This document shows, one piece after another, positions 53,589 to 62,323 of a stretch of 64,000 bases of DNA (positions are counted from its first letter, which is position 1; each line of letters opens with the position of its first letter). The stretch covers positions 96,198 to 160,197 of the forward strand of contig NZ_ABCS01000009.1 in NCBI RefSeq assembly GCF_000170895.1. Reading direction: 5' to 3'. The notes below the pieces were generated by a model. It made no database searches and was not told the DNA's origin. It saw nothing but the letters and a program-made list of their open reading frames with translations. This DNA comes from Plesiocystis pacifica SIR-1. Lineage in GTDB: Bacteria; Myxococcota_A; Polyangia; Nannocystales; Nannocystaceae. Both the position numbers and the translations under genes were made by a program.

Positions 53589-54610
53589 GCCGCACCCTGC
53601 ACGTCCGCTGCGGCAGCGACATCCGCGACAGCCTGCGCCAGGCGGGGCTCGTCGGCGCTGGCGAGGCCGGCGGGGACTTCCTCGAGTGGAGCGACCCGGT
53701 CTGCCAGGGGCCCGTGCCCGCGGCCTCCGAGGCCGAGTACCTCGAGACCCGCCGGGCGTGGCTGAGCGCCGCCTGGGACATCCCGCGGGCCGAGCTCGAC
53801 GCCAAGCTCGGGCCCTGCTCCGCGCTCGCGGCCCGGGCCGCGGACTACGGCGAGCTGTGCCTGTGGTTCGAGCACGACCTCTACGACCAGAGCATGCTCG
53901 TCCAGCTGCTCGCGGCCTTCGCTGGCCTCGAGGGCGAGGCCGGGGCGGCCGCGCGAGCCAAGCTGCGCCTGGTCTCGATCGACGCCCACCCCTCGGTGCG
54001 CCGCTTCATCGGCATGGGCCAGCTGCGTCCGGAAGCCTTCGCGCCGCTCTACGCACAGCGGCGGGCGCTGAGCGAGGGCCCCGGCGGCCCCTTCGCCCTC
54101 GCGGCCGAGGTCTGGGTGGCCTACCGCGAGGCGAGCCCGGCCCGCCTGCGCGGCGCCCTCGAGCGCGGCGAGCTCGATCACCCCGAGCTGCCCTTCCTGG
54201 CCGCGGCCATGGCCCGGCACCTCGACGAGGGGCCCAGGGCGGAGCGCGGCGGCCTCGGCCTGCTCCAGCACCTGAGCCTGCGCGCCATCGACGAGGCCTG
54301 CGCGCAGCAAGGGGCGGCCTTCGCCGCGCAGATCTTCGGGCGCTTGATGGGCGAGCTCGACCCGGCCCCGTGGGTCGGCGACCTGATGTACTGGGCCTAC
54401 CTGCGCGAGCTCGCGGCCCCCGTTGGCGGCGCCCCCGAGCGCGCGCTGATCACCATGCTCGGCGACTTCCCCAGCGAGCAGCTCGAGCTGACCGCGCGCG
54501 GCGAGGCCGTGCTCCGCGGCGAGGCGACCTGGCTCGAGGCGGGGGAGCGGCCGCCGGCCCACGGACCCTCGGCCTGGCGCGGCGGCGCGCCCTGGGACGC
54601 GCTGGCATGA
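53585..54610 (+). CDS. DUF1835-domain protein
   Basis: The 341-residue soluble protein has the DUF1835 pattern: RTLHVRCGSDIRDSLRQAGL at the start, EWSDPVCQGPVPA, LCLWFEHDLYDQSMLVQLLA, and later LITMLGDFPSEQLELTARGE. The family is found in many bacteria with no known function. The GTG start (53585) overlaps the upstream TGA, and its own TGA overlaps the kinase ATG. Being made in fixed ratio with a membrane scaffold and a kinase suggests a signalling role (inference). Confidence 0.88.
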   Translation: MSRTLHVRCGSDIRDSLRQAGLVGAGEAGGDFLEWSDPVCQGPVPAASEAEYLETRRAWLSAAWDIPRAELDAKLGPCSALAARAADYGELCLWFEHDLYDQSMLVQLLAAFAGLEGEAGAAARAKLRLVSIDAHPSVRRFIGMGQLRPEAFAPLYAQRRALSEGPGGPFALAAEVWVAYREASPARLRGALERGELDHPELPFLAAAMARHLDEGPRAERGGLGLLQHLSLRAIDEACAQQGAAFAAQIFGRLMGELDPAPWVGDLMYWAYLRELAAPVGGAPERALITMLGDFPSEQLELTARGEAVLRGEATWLEAGERPPAHGPSAWRGGAPWDALA

Positions 54611-56385
54611 GCGGCGGGGGGATCAGCCTGTGTCCCCGCTGCCTGGCCGAGAACACCGACGCGGACCTGGGCGGCGCCTGCTCGCGCTGCGCCACGCCGC
54701 TTCGCCTGCGCGGGCGCTTCGTCGTGCGCGAGCTGTTGGCGACCAAGACCAGCGCTCGGACCCTGCGGGCCGACGACCTCGACAGCGGGGGCCCCGTCGT
54801 GATCAAGGAGCTGAGCCTCGCCCAGGCCGCGGACTGGAAGCAGGTCGAGCTGTTCGAGCGCGCCGCCCGGGTGCTGCAGGGCCTCGAGCACGCCGGCGTC
54901 CCCGACTTCATCGCCCACTGGACCGACACCCGCGACGGCGGGCAGGTCTCCTACTCGGTCCAGGCCTTCGTGGAAGGTCGGTCGCTGGCGGCGGCCCTCG
55001 ACGCCGGAGAGCGCTTTGACGAGGCCCGGGCCCGGGGCGTGGCGCGGAGCTTGCTCGAGGTCCTGCGCTACCTCCACGGCCTCAGCCCGCCGGTGATCCA
55101 CCGCGACCTCAAGCCCGGCAACGTGATCCTGACCTCGGCCCCCGAAGAGCGCTGCGTGCTCGTCGACTTCGACCTGGTCCGCGACCGCTCGGCCCCGGGC
55201 GGGGGCTCGACCATGGCGATCGGGACCATCGGCTACGCGCCCCTCGAGCAGCTCATGGGCCGGCCCGTGCCCGCGACCGACCTCTACGCCCTCGGGGCCA
55301 CGCTGATCACCTTGCTCGCGCGCCGCGACCCGGCGGACCTCTTCGATCCGAGCGGGCACCGCCTCGACTTCCGCGAGCACGTCAACGTGAGCCCTGGCTT
55401 CGCGGAGTTTCTCGAGGGCCTGGTCGAGCCGGCCCTCGACCGGCGGGTGGCCTCGGCGGAGGAGGCCCTCGCGGCGTTGGACGCACCGTCTGGGGACGAG
55501 GGCGGCGGCCCGCTGGCGCTCCCCGCCGTCGGCCCCTCGGCGCTGCCGGTGAGCATCTCCGTGCAGAACAAGGGGGCGGTGCAGACCGCGGTGGCGGTCC
55601 CGGAGCACGGCGCCATCGAGCTCGTCGTCGAGGCCGAGGATGGCCTGGCGCTGACCCGCGAGGTCTCGACGCCGTGGTGGGTGATGACCGCGGTGCTGAT
55701 CGCCGGGACCGTCGGGGCCGGCGCGGCCATGTCCGCCGGCGCGACGCTGTGGATGGCCCTGTTGGCCTACTTCGTCGCGCTCATCGTCATCCGTCACCCC
55801 GTGCGCGTGCGCCCCGAGGAGGTCCTCCACCACGGCGTCATGGGCAACGCCAGCGGCGACACCAAGTGGGTGCGCTGGCAGCCCCTGGTGCCGGCCTACC
55901 TGGCGACCTGGGAGCCCTTCGTGATCGTCTATCGCCCGGCGGCCCTGGTGGTCCGACCCGGCCTGGCCGTGGAGCTGGGCCTGCGCGTGACCGTGGCCCT
56001 GAGCCGGGAGCCTGGGGGCAAGAGCGCGAACTTCAGCGGGCTGCTGTCCGTCGACTCGTGGACCACCGGGACCACGACCGCCGCGGGGCAGCTGCGGACC
56101 AAGATGCTGCCGCACCTGCTCGTGCGCCTCAGTCGCCCCGAGGCCATCGCGGCCCTCGACGAGGGGCCCGAGAGCGAGGCCCACGCGCAGCTGCGCGTGG
56201 CGCTGATCCCTGGCGTGGAGGCGGGCTTCGCCGAGATGGGCTACCGGGTGGTGCGCGTCGAGGTCGAGGCCCTGGCGTGGGCCGAGCCCGAGGCGATGGG
56301 CATGGTCACGAACCCGGCCACGGCCGCGGCCATCGACCACGTCCTCGTGGAGCGGCTGCCCGAGTCGGGGGCCTCCCAGGACTGA
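54607..56385 (+). CDS. Ser/Thr kinase with N-terminal zinc ribbon and two membrane segments
   Basis: The 592-residue protein begins with a zinc-ribbon-like LCPRCLAENTDAD...CSRC (Cys ~9, 12, 28, 31), then a kinase domain (~38-300): VVIKELSL (Lys), IHRDLKPGNVI (Asp), VDFDLVRD, TIGYAPLEQLMG. The activation motif is DFD instead of DFG, with the essential Asp kept. Two hydrophobic segments (~358-395) follow. The C-terminal ~190 residues (GMVTNPATAAA, VALIPGVEAGFAEMGYRVVR) are beta/alpha and recall SPFH/band-7 proteins, which is uncertain. Its ATG overlaps the DUF1835 stop. Confidence 0.88.
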   Translation: MSGGGISLCPRCLAENTDADLGGACSRCATPLRLRGRFVVRELLATKTSARTLRADDLDSGGPVVIKELSLAQAADWKQVELFERAARVLQGLEHAGVPDFIAHWTDTRDGGQVSYSVQAFVEGRSLAAALDAGERFDEARARGVARSLLEVLRYLHGLSPPVIHRDLKPGNVILTSAPEERCVLVDFDLVRDRSAPGGGSTMAIGTIGYAPLEQLMGRPVPATDLYALGATLITLLARRDPADLFDPSGHRLDFREHVNVSPGFAEFLEGLVEPALDRRVASAEEALAALDAPSGDEGGGPLALPAVGPSALPVSISVQNKGAVQTAVAVPEHGAIELVVEAEDGLALTREVSTPWWVMTAVLIAGTVGAGAAMSAGATLWMALLAYFVALIVIRHPVRVRPEEVLHHGVMGNASGDTKWVRWQPLVPAYLATWEPFVIVYRPAALVVRPGLAVELGLRVTVALSREPGGKSANFSGLLSVDSWTTGTTTAAGQLRTKMLPHLLVRLSRPEAIAALDEGPESEAHAQLRVALIPGVEAGFAEMGYRVVRVEVEALAWAEPEAMGMVTNPATAAAIDHVLVERLPESGASQD

Positions 56386-56432
56386 CGGGGCCGCCGGGCG
56401 GAAGGAGCTGAAGGATTCTGGGCGGCCCGGTC

Positions 56433-57500
56433 ATGGACCGAACGGTGCCCACTCCGCCCGCCTGGCGACCGCTCCGCGTCGCCCTCGTCACCTGCTCCGT
56501 GGCCGCCGCGCTCGCCTGCGCCGACGACCTCGTCGAGCCCCAGGGCGGCCCCGTGGCGATGTCCGTGGAGGAGTGCGAGGCGCCGACACGCTACGCCGCG
56601 TGCGGCCCCGCGGACGCGTCTTCGTCGGAGGCGCCGGGCGTGGAGCAAGCCAGCCGCGCGCTCGGCCTGGGCTGCGAGCCCGGCCCCGACGAGTCCTCGC
56701 TGCCCGAGGTCGGCGGCGCCGGACTGCTCGCCGTCGACCCGGACTCGTGGCGGGTCGCGGAGCGCTTTGGATCCTGGTGGACGCCGCGCGCGACCAGCGA
56801 GGGCCACAACCTCGACGCTCGCTTGCTCTTGCTCTCGACCGGCCGCCTGCCCGCCCTCGACGTCGACGCGGCCGTGGTCGCGGCGCCCGGCTCCGCCCTC
56901 GATCAAGGCGAGACCCACAACCCCGACGGCGGGCCCCTGTTCGCGCCCCTGACCAGCGAGCCCGGCTGCGACGGCGCCCTCGACTGCTCGGGCAGCCTCG
57001 CCGAGCCCTTCGCCCACGGGGCCGAGCCCCACGACGCCCTGGCCCTGTCCACGGCGCTCGAGGTCCCGCCCGGGACCCACGGCCTGCGCCTGGACCTGGC
57101 CTACTTCTCCGCGGAGTACCCCGAGTTCACGCCCTCGGCCTTCAACGACGTGCTCGCGGTGTGGTCGACGAGCGAGGCCTTCACCGGCAACGTCGCCCTC
57201 GTCGAGGGTCGAGCGCTGACCGCTTCCTCGCTGAGCGCCGCGGGCTGGATGCGCCACCGCGGCGACGACCCGGCCCTGGCGGGCACGGGCTTCGAGGGCC
57301 ACGGCGGGAGCGGGTGGCTCGAGCTGCGCGTGCCCGTGGTCCCGGGGGAGCGCGTCGAGCTGACGATCTACCTCGCCGACGTCGGCGACGACTCCGTGGC
57401 CAGCGCGGTGCTCCTCGACGACCTGCGCTGGGACTGCGAGCCGTGCAGCTTTGACGGCGAGGGTCCGGCCTGCGGCCTCGCGCCGCGGCCGAACGCCTGA
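56433..57500 (+). CDS. Choice-of-anchor L-like secreted protein
   Basis: The 355-residue protein has a lipoprotein signal (ALVTCSVAAALACADD) and a domain of the choice-of-anchor L type: DLAYFSAEYPEFTPSAFNDV, VLAVWSTSEAFTGN, GTGFEGHGGSGWLELRVPV, IYLADVGDDSVASAVLLDDL and a C-terminal CEPCSFDGEGPACGL. It is a paralogue of the lipoprotein at 62324-63712, with most segments shared, but lacks the repetitive Thr/Glu linker. It is the gene immediately before the tandem repeat array at 57515. Confidence 0.85.
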   Translation: MDRTVPTPPAWRPLRVALVTCSVAAALACADDLVEPQGGPVAMSVEECEAPTRYAACGPADASSSEAPGVEQASRALGLGCEPGPDESSLPEVGGAGLLAVDPDSWRVAERFGSWWTPRATSEGHNLDARLLLLSTGRLPALDVDAAVVAAPGSALDQGETHNPDGGPLFAPLTSEPGCDGALDCSGSLAEPFAHGAEPHDALALSTALEVPPGTHGLRLDLAYFSAEYPEFTPSAFNDVLAVWSTSEAFTGNVALVEGRALTASSLSAAGWMRHRGDDPALAGTGFEGHGGSGWLELRVPVVPGERVELTIYLADVGDDSVASAVLLDDLRWDCEPCSFDGEGPACGLAPRPNA

Positions 57501-57514
57501 GCGAGGACAGAGGA

Positions 57515-58264
57515 TGTCAACGAATCCACGCCCCCGCGAGGGGGGGCGACCACGAGCCTTCTCGAAGGCACGAACGTCACTGCCCACCAAGCCAAAGCGG
57601 AGGAGCGGAGCGACGAAGCGCCCCCGGTCCCAGGTGGCTGTGGGGGCTAGACAGAGCTCAGGGACTGTCAACGAATCCACGCCCCCGCGAGCGGGGGCGA
57701 CCACGAGCCTTCTCGAAGGCACGAACGTCATTGCCCACCAAGCCAAAGCGGAGGAGCGGAGCGACGAAGCGCCCCCGGTCCCAGGTGGCTGTGGGGGCTA
57801 AACAGAGCTCAGGGACTGTCAACGAATCCGCGCCCCCGCTTGCGGGGGCGACCACGAGCCTTCTCGAAGGCACGAACGTCATTGCCCACCAAGCCAAAGC
57901 GGAGGAGCGGAGCGACGAAGCGCCCCCGGTCCCAGGTGGCTGTGGGGGCTAGACAGAGCTCAGGGACTGTCAACGAATCCACGCCCCCGCTTGCGGGGGC
58001 GACCACGAGCCTTCTCGAAGGCACGAACGTCATTGCCCACCAAGCCAAAGCGGAGGAGCGGAGCGACGAAGCGCCCCGGTCCCAGGTGGCTGTGGGGGCT
58101 AAACAGAGCTCAGGGACTGTCAACGAATCCACGCCCCCGCGAGCGGGGGCGACCACGAGCCTTCTCGAAGGCACGAACGTCATTGCCCACCAAGCCAAAG
58201 CGGAGGAGCGGAGCGACGAAGCGCCCCCGGTCCCAGGTGGCTGTGGGGGCTAAACAGAGCTCAG
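57515..58264. repeat. Five tandem copies of a 151-bp unit with conserved hairpins
   Basis: Units start at 57515, 57666, 57817, 57968 and 58118 (TGTCAACGAATCC). Spacing is 151, 151, 151 and 150 bp; the fourth unit has one C fewer. Each holds a hairpin CGCCCCCGC-NN-GCGGGGGCG with loop bases GA in units 2 and 5 and TT in units 3 and 4. Unit 1 has a damaged stem. A second hairpin, GCCTTC-TC-GAAGGC, follows. Units are otherwise almost identical. The array begins 14 bp after the stop of the anchor-L gene and runs into the last codon of the convergent membrane-protein gene. The open frames within are by-products of the repeat period, not genes. Confidence 0.92.
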
Positions 58265-61206
58265 TGCCGCTCGAGGGCGCTGGGGATGCCTGGCGCGTCG
58301 ACGAACAAGGCGACGTCGCGCAGCTCGACCTCGCCGCCTGCTTGGTTGGGATCGACCACGCGGACCCGGATGCGCGCGCGCTCGTTCGTGGGCCGCCAGG
58401 CGAGCGGATCGGCGATGAAGGTCCGGGGGCGCTGCGCCGGGATGTCGAGGGTCGCGAGCAAGGTCGGCTCTCCCTCGGCGCTCCGCTCTTCGAGGACCAG
58501 CTGCGCCCCTTCGCCGGTGCTCGTGCGTGTCAGCGTGACCAGCACGAGCAGCGGATGGGTCTCGCCCGCGCCGTCGAGGGGGAGGTCGATGGCGGCGAAG
58601 TCGAGGGCTTCCCCGGCGGCGAGGACCATGGAGCGTCCGCGGATCTCGGGCTCGGGCTCGGTCCCGGCGCGGTAGCGAGACAAGCTGCGCCCGCGCACCC
58701 AGGTCGCGGGCTTGGGCGGGTGGCCGAGGTCGTCGCGCGGGGCGATGGACACGGCCGTGACCCCGTCCTCGAGCGCGGCCAGGCGGTCGAGGGCGCCGCG
58801 CTCTCGAGGCAGCAAGCGCAGCTCGTCCACGCGGCCGTAGGGGCAGGCGGGGTCGTCGATGAGCAGCCCCGGCTCGAGCTCGGGCATGCGCAGGCGGAGG
58901 GTCCGGGGGCCCTCGCCGTGGGCTTCGGGGAGGGGCAGGGGCCCAAGGGTCGCGCGGTGGCGGCCGCGGACGCCCTTGGGCGGCTCGGCGCGCAGGCGCT
59001 GGCCGTCGACCTCGACGTGCATCTGCGGGAGCGCGCGGGCCAGGCGAGAGTCGCCCAGGCCCGCGACGCTCAGGGCGAGGTGCCGATGGCGCGCGGGGTC
59101 GGCCTCGAAGCGCAGCTCGAGGTCCGCGTCGGCGCGCAGGCAGGTGTCGCCTTCGAAGCGCACCCGCTCGATCCGCGCGAGGGCGTCCTCGTCGACCTCG
59201 AGGCGGATCAGGGCCATGCGCAGCTCGTGCCGAGCGACGCGCGTGGGCAGCTGGTCGCCGACGGGCGTGAGCGCGTCGACGAAGAGCTCGAGCAGCTCGA
59301 CGCGCTCGGCCCGAAAGGGGCTCCACAGCTGATCGTCGACGAGGGCCAGGCGGGCGCCGTCGGACTTGCGCGTGGTCTGGTGGGCGGCCTCGTTGACGAG
59401 CAGGTAGACGGGCGGCCGGGGCTCGCCGGAGCGCTCGGGGCCGGCCACGAGCAGCTCCCAGGCGGTGATCCACGCGTCCTCGCGGGTCCGGTAGGGGAGC
59501 ACCTGCGCGCCCCGGGCCAGGGCCAGGGCGCCGCCGATCTGGTTGTGGGTGTGGTCGTGGTGCCAGCCCTCGCCGCCGGCGATCAACACGGCGTCCTCGG
59601 GGATGCGCGCGGCCAGCCAGTCCACGGCCGCGCTCGCGGGCTCGTACTCGCGCAGGCGCAGCTGCGGGCTCTGGATCAGGGGCGCGGCGACGACCCCGAC
59701 GAGGCCCAGGGCGAGGGCGCCGACGAGGGCCTGCGCGAGCCTGGGCCGGCGCGGGTGGATCCAGCCGTGGACCGCAGCGAGGGCCGCCGTGCTGGCGAGG
59801 ATCGCCGCGGGCAGCAGCTCGGGGACGAGGTAGCGGCCGTAGTAGAAGAAGCCCAGGGTCGGGAGCTCGCGGGGGGCGTAGAGCAGCGCCGTCACGGGCA
59901 CGAGGCTGGCCAGCGCGACCAGCCAGACAGCGCGCGGGGTGGGTCGCCAGGTCCACGCGAGGACCACCAGGCCGAGGCCTGCGGCGACGAGCATGGGCGC
60001 GCCGATCAAGATCGGGGCGGCGTCGAGGCGGCTGAAGGGGCGCACGCTGAGGTCGGGCGCGCCGGCTCGCAGGGCGGCCCACAGGCCAAAGGCGGCGAAG
60101 GTGCCGAGGACCATCGCGGGGACCGAGGCGCGCACCAGGGCCGCGCGCGCGCCCTCGGGCAGGCGGGCGAAGGCGCGATCGAGGACCACCCACAGCCCCG
60201 CGCCGGCGGCCGTCAGGCCCATGAGGGCGGCGGGCGTCGGCTCGAGCCCCGGGACGCGCTCGGCCACGCGGCGCAGGAGCTCGTCGTGCAGGTAGGGGTA
60301 GGTCGTCAGGGCGTGGAGGACGACGGTGCCGAGCAGGGCCGCGAGCACCAGCGCGGGCGCCCAGGCCCAGGCTCGGCTCGTGTCTTCGCCCCGGGGGCGC
60401 AGCCAGGTCGCGGCCAGGATCACCGGGAGCACGATCAGCGCGTTGCCCCGGACGAAGGCCGCGAAGCCGAGGAACAGGGCGATCCGCCAGGGCTCGCGTT
60501 GCTCGTCACCGGCGTCGCGCAGGCGCAGGGCGGCGAGCAGGGCCGCGATCTCGAACAGCGCCATCGCGCCCTCGCTCAGGGGCGTGCGCGCCGTCCAGAT
60601 CGCCAGGGGCGAGGCGGCGAGCAGGGCCAGGGCGAGCACGGACCACGGCCCGTCGCGGGCGGGCCACAGCCGCCGAGCGACGCAGGCGAAGCAGCCCAGG
60701 CCCAGGGCGCCGATCCAGATCATCATCCACCCCGTCCGGCCCGGGCCCGCGACCGCGCCCGCGACGGCGAGCAGGGTGGGGTGGAGGTGGAAGAACTGGG
60801 GCACGACCCGGCCGGCGTCGCGCTCGGCTAGGTAGGCGCCGGGTCGGTAGGGGGACTCGTAGTTGCCCTGGCGCCAGGGCTCTTCGTGGCGCGGGTAGAG
60901 CCCGAGGATGTCCCGGGGTCCGGGCGCGTCGGGGTGGGACTCGCGGGCTCGGGCGGCCTCGGCGAGGGCGCGGTCGGTCCAGCCCAGGGCGCCGGTGCGC
61001 AGGGTCAGCTGCGCGCGCAGGACGTAGGTGCCCTGGTCGCGCCCGGCCAGCGGCGCGCGGATGCTCGGGCTGCGCAGGCCCACGCCCACGACCAGCACGG
61101 CCAGGGTCGCCGCGAGCACCAGGCGCTCGCGGGTGCTGCTGGGCGCGGGCGGCTCGGCGTCGTCGGGAGGGGGCGAGCGCCACGGCCACACCGCCGCGGC
61201 CGTCAT
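58261..61206 (-). CDS. GT39-like polytopic membrane glycosyltransferase
   Basis: The 981-residue protein starts MTAAAVWPWRSP and has about ten or more hydrophobic segments to ~residue 560. An early loop (LAGRDQGTYVLRAQLTLRTG) has the Asp-containing pattern of GT39/ArnT-like transferases; others are YESPYRPGAYLAERDAG and GFFYYGRYLVPELLPA. The C-terminal ~370 residues (from AGGEGWHHDHTHNQ) are soluble and probably periplasmic, with beta-rich parts. It would transfer a lipid-linked sugar to a protein or envelope glycan. Its ATG overlaps the stop of the small gene upstream (ATGA, 61203-61206), which decides the start. Confidence 0.82.
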   Translation of the reverse strand: MTAAAVWPWRSPPPDDAEPPAPSSTRERLVLAATLAVLVVGVGLRSPSIRAPLAGRDQGTYVLRAQLTLRTGALGWTDRALAEAARARESHPDAPGPRDILGLYPRHEEPWRQGNYESPYRPGAYLAERDAGRVVPQFFHLHPTLLAVAGAVAGPGRTGWMMIWIGALGLGCFACVARRLWPARDGPWSVLALALLAASPLAIWTARTPLSEGAMALFEIAALLAALRLRDAGDEQREPWRIALFLGFAAFVRGNALIVLPVILAATWLRPRGEDTSRAWAWAPALVLAALLGTVVLHALTTYPYLHDELLRRVAERVPGLEPTPAALMGLTAAGAGLWVVLDRAFARLPEGARAALVRASVPAMVLGTFAAFGLWAALRAGAPDLSVRPFSRLDAAPILIGAPMLVAAGLGLVVLAWTWRPTPRAVWLVALASLVPVTALLYAPRELPTLGFFYYGRYLVPELLPAAILASTAALAAVHGWIHPRRPRLAQALVGALALGLVGVVAAPLIQSPQLRLREYEPASAAVDWLAARIPEDAVLIAGGEGWHHDHTHNQIGGALALARGAQVLPYRTREDAWITAWELLVAGPERSGEPRPPVYLLVNEAAHQTTRKSDGARLALVDDQLWSPFRAERVELLELFVDALTPVGDQLPTRVARHELRMALIRLEVDEDALARIERVRFEGDTCLRADADLELRFEADPARHRHLALSVAGLGDSRLARALPQMHVEVDGQRLRAEPPKGVRGRHRATLGPLPLPEAHGEGPRTLRLRMPELEPGLLIDDPACPYGRVDELRLLPRERGALDRLAALEDGVTAVSIAPRDDLGHPPKPATWVRGRSLSRYRAGTEPEPEIRGRSMVLAAGEALDFAAIDLPLDGAGETHPLLVLVTLTRTSTGEGAQLVLEERSAEGEPTLLATLDIPAQRPRTFIADPLAWRPTNERARIRVRVVDPNQAGGEVELRDVALFVDAPGIPSALERH

Positions 61207-61439
61207 CGCGCACGCGAGCGCCAGGCCCCCGCCGAGAACAGCCCCGCCCAGGCCAGCAGCGTCGCCAGCAGCCCGACCACGCCCAGGTGCGCGGCCAGGG
61301 CCAGGCACAGCGCGTCGACATCGAAGTCGAGGCTGGGCCAGCGCGCGAGGGCCCCGGCCCCGCCCTGCCAGCGCGCCGCCAGACTCAGCGCGAGGCCGGC
61401 GAGGGCGAGGGCGAGCAGGGCGGACACGGCCGGAACCAT
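61203..61439 (-). CDS. Small two-helix membrane protein coupled to the GT39-like protein
   Basis: The 78-residue protein has two hydrophobic segments: ALLALALAGLALSLAARW (~7-24) and LALAAHLGVVGLLATLLAWAG (~46-66). It ends RSRAR. No family is recognised. The TGA overlaps the ATG of the next gene by 4 bp, and its length and hydrophobicity would be odd for a chance frame. It may be a subunit or chaperone for the transferase, or an N-terminal part separated from it in this lineage. Confidence 0.6.
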   Translation of the reverse strand: MVPAVSALLALALAGLALSLAARWQGGAGALARWPSLDFDVDALCLALAAHLGVVGLLATLLAWAGLFSAGAWRSRAR

Positions 61440-61504
61440 ACGATGGTCCGCGCGCGTGGGGGTTGCAGGGGCGCGCTTGAGTCCGCCGCCCTCGCGCCGT
61501 ATGA

Positions 61505-62278
61505 GTGCGGGCCGTGGCCAAGGCCGAGCAAAGCCGAGAAGTCGCCCCGGGGCCGCGGCCCCGGAGCGTGCGCGCGGCCTCGGGCGAGGTCCTCGAGGTC
61601 CCCGAGGGCTGGACCTTGCTGCCGCCCGGCGACGCCGCGCTCACGCGCCGGGTCAAGAAGGCCGGCCCGAGCTGGACGGTCAAGGAGAAGAAGGGGCGCA
61701 AGAGCTTCTCCCGGGGGATCTGGGCGCCGGCCGAGCACATCGTGCGGATCCGTCGGGAGCTGGCGGCCGAGCGCGAGGATCCGGCCTACACCCGGCGCCT
61801 CGAGGCCGGCCGGGCGCGCCGGGCCCGGGACCAGGCCCGCTACGCCGTCGAGTTCGAGGGCGCGGTGCTCGAGTTCCTGGCCTTCGCGCCGCGCCACGCC
61901 GCGCTCGCCCGGCGCCTCGCCGCCGCCATCGCGGCTCACGCCGTGCCCGTGGGCAGCGGGACCGTGGCCCGGACCCAGCGCATCTCCGTCGAGCGCCGGG
62001 CCGAGGCCGCGACCATCGCCTGGCTGCGCCACCAGACCACCGGCTACGACTCCATGACCATCCCGCGGGTCAAGGGCATGCGCCGGGAGGTCCGTCGCCT
62101 GCTCGCCCAGCGCTCCCGGGAGCTGCTCGAGGGCTACCGCCGCGGTCGGCCCGTGGACCCGGACCGCTGCCTGCTCGAGCGCGGGTTGAAGCAAGCCCCC
62201 GGAGCCGAGGGCTCCGAGGGCTTGCCAGGGTCGGACGAGGACGACGACTTCGACGACGCCGACCTCGAGCTGTTGTGA
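61505..62278 (+). CDS. DUF2293-domain protein
   Basis: The 257-residue protein is basic with an acidic C-terminus (DEDDDFDDADLELL). The conserved part ATIAWLRHQTTGYDSMTIPR followed by VKGMRREVRRLLAQRSRELL (~175-215) matches the DUF2293 pattern that I recall. The function is unknown. The GTG at 61505 gives the longest frame; a GTG at 61514 is also possible. It is divergent from the small membrane protein gene. Confidence 0.8.
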   Translation: MRAVAKAEQSREVAPGPRPRSVRAASGEVLEVPEGWTLLPPGDAALTRRVKKAGPSWTVKEKKGRKSFSRGIWAPAEHIVRIRRELAAEREDPAYTRRLEAGRARRARDQARYAVEFEGAVLEFLAFAPRHAALARRLAAAIAAHAVPVGSGTVARTQRISVERRAEAATIAWLRHQTTGYDSMTIPRVKGMRREVRRLLAQRSRELLEGYRRGRPVDPDRCLLERGLKQAPGAEGSEGLPGSDEDDDFDDADLELL

Positions 62279-62323
62279 TCGCCGCGGACCCGAGCGCGCC
62301 CTCTCAGGTCCGTGGCGAGGTCC

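Noticed and set aside
57658..58253. Open frames across the 151-bp tandem repeats on both strands (for example the minus-strand frames beginning MAWWAMTFVPSRR)
   Set aside because: They repeat with the array period, have no ribosome sites, and the same peptide appears in each unit. They follow from the repeat composition.
57515..58264. CRISPR-like array
   Set aside because: The units are contiguous 151-bp copies with no unique spacers, and there are no cas genes in the window.
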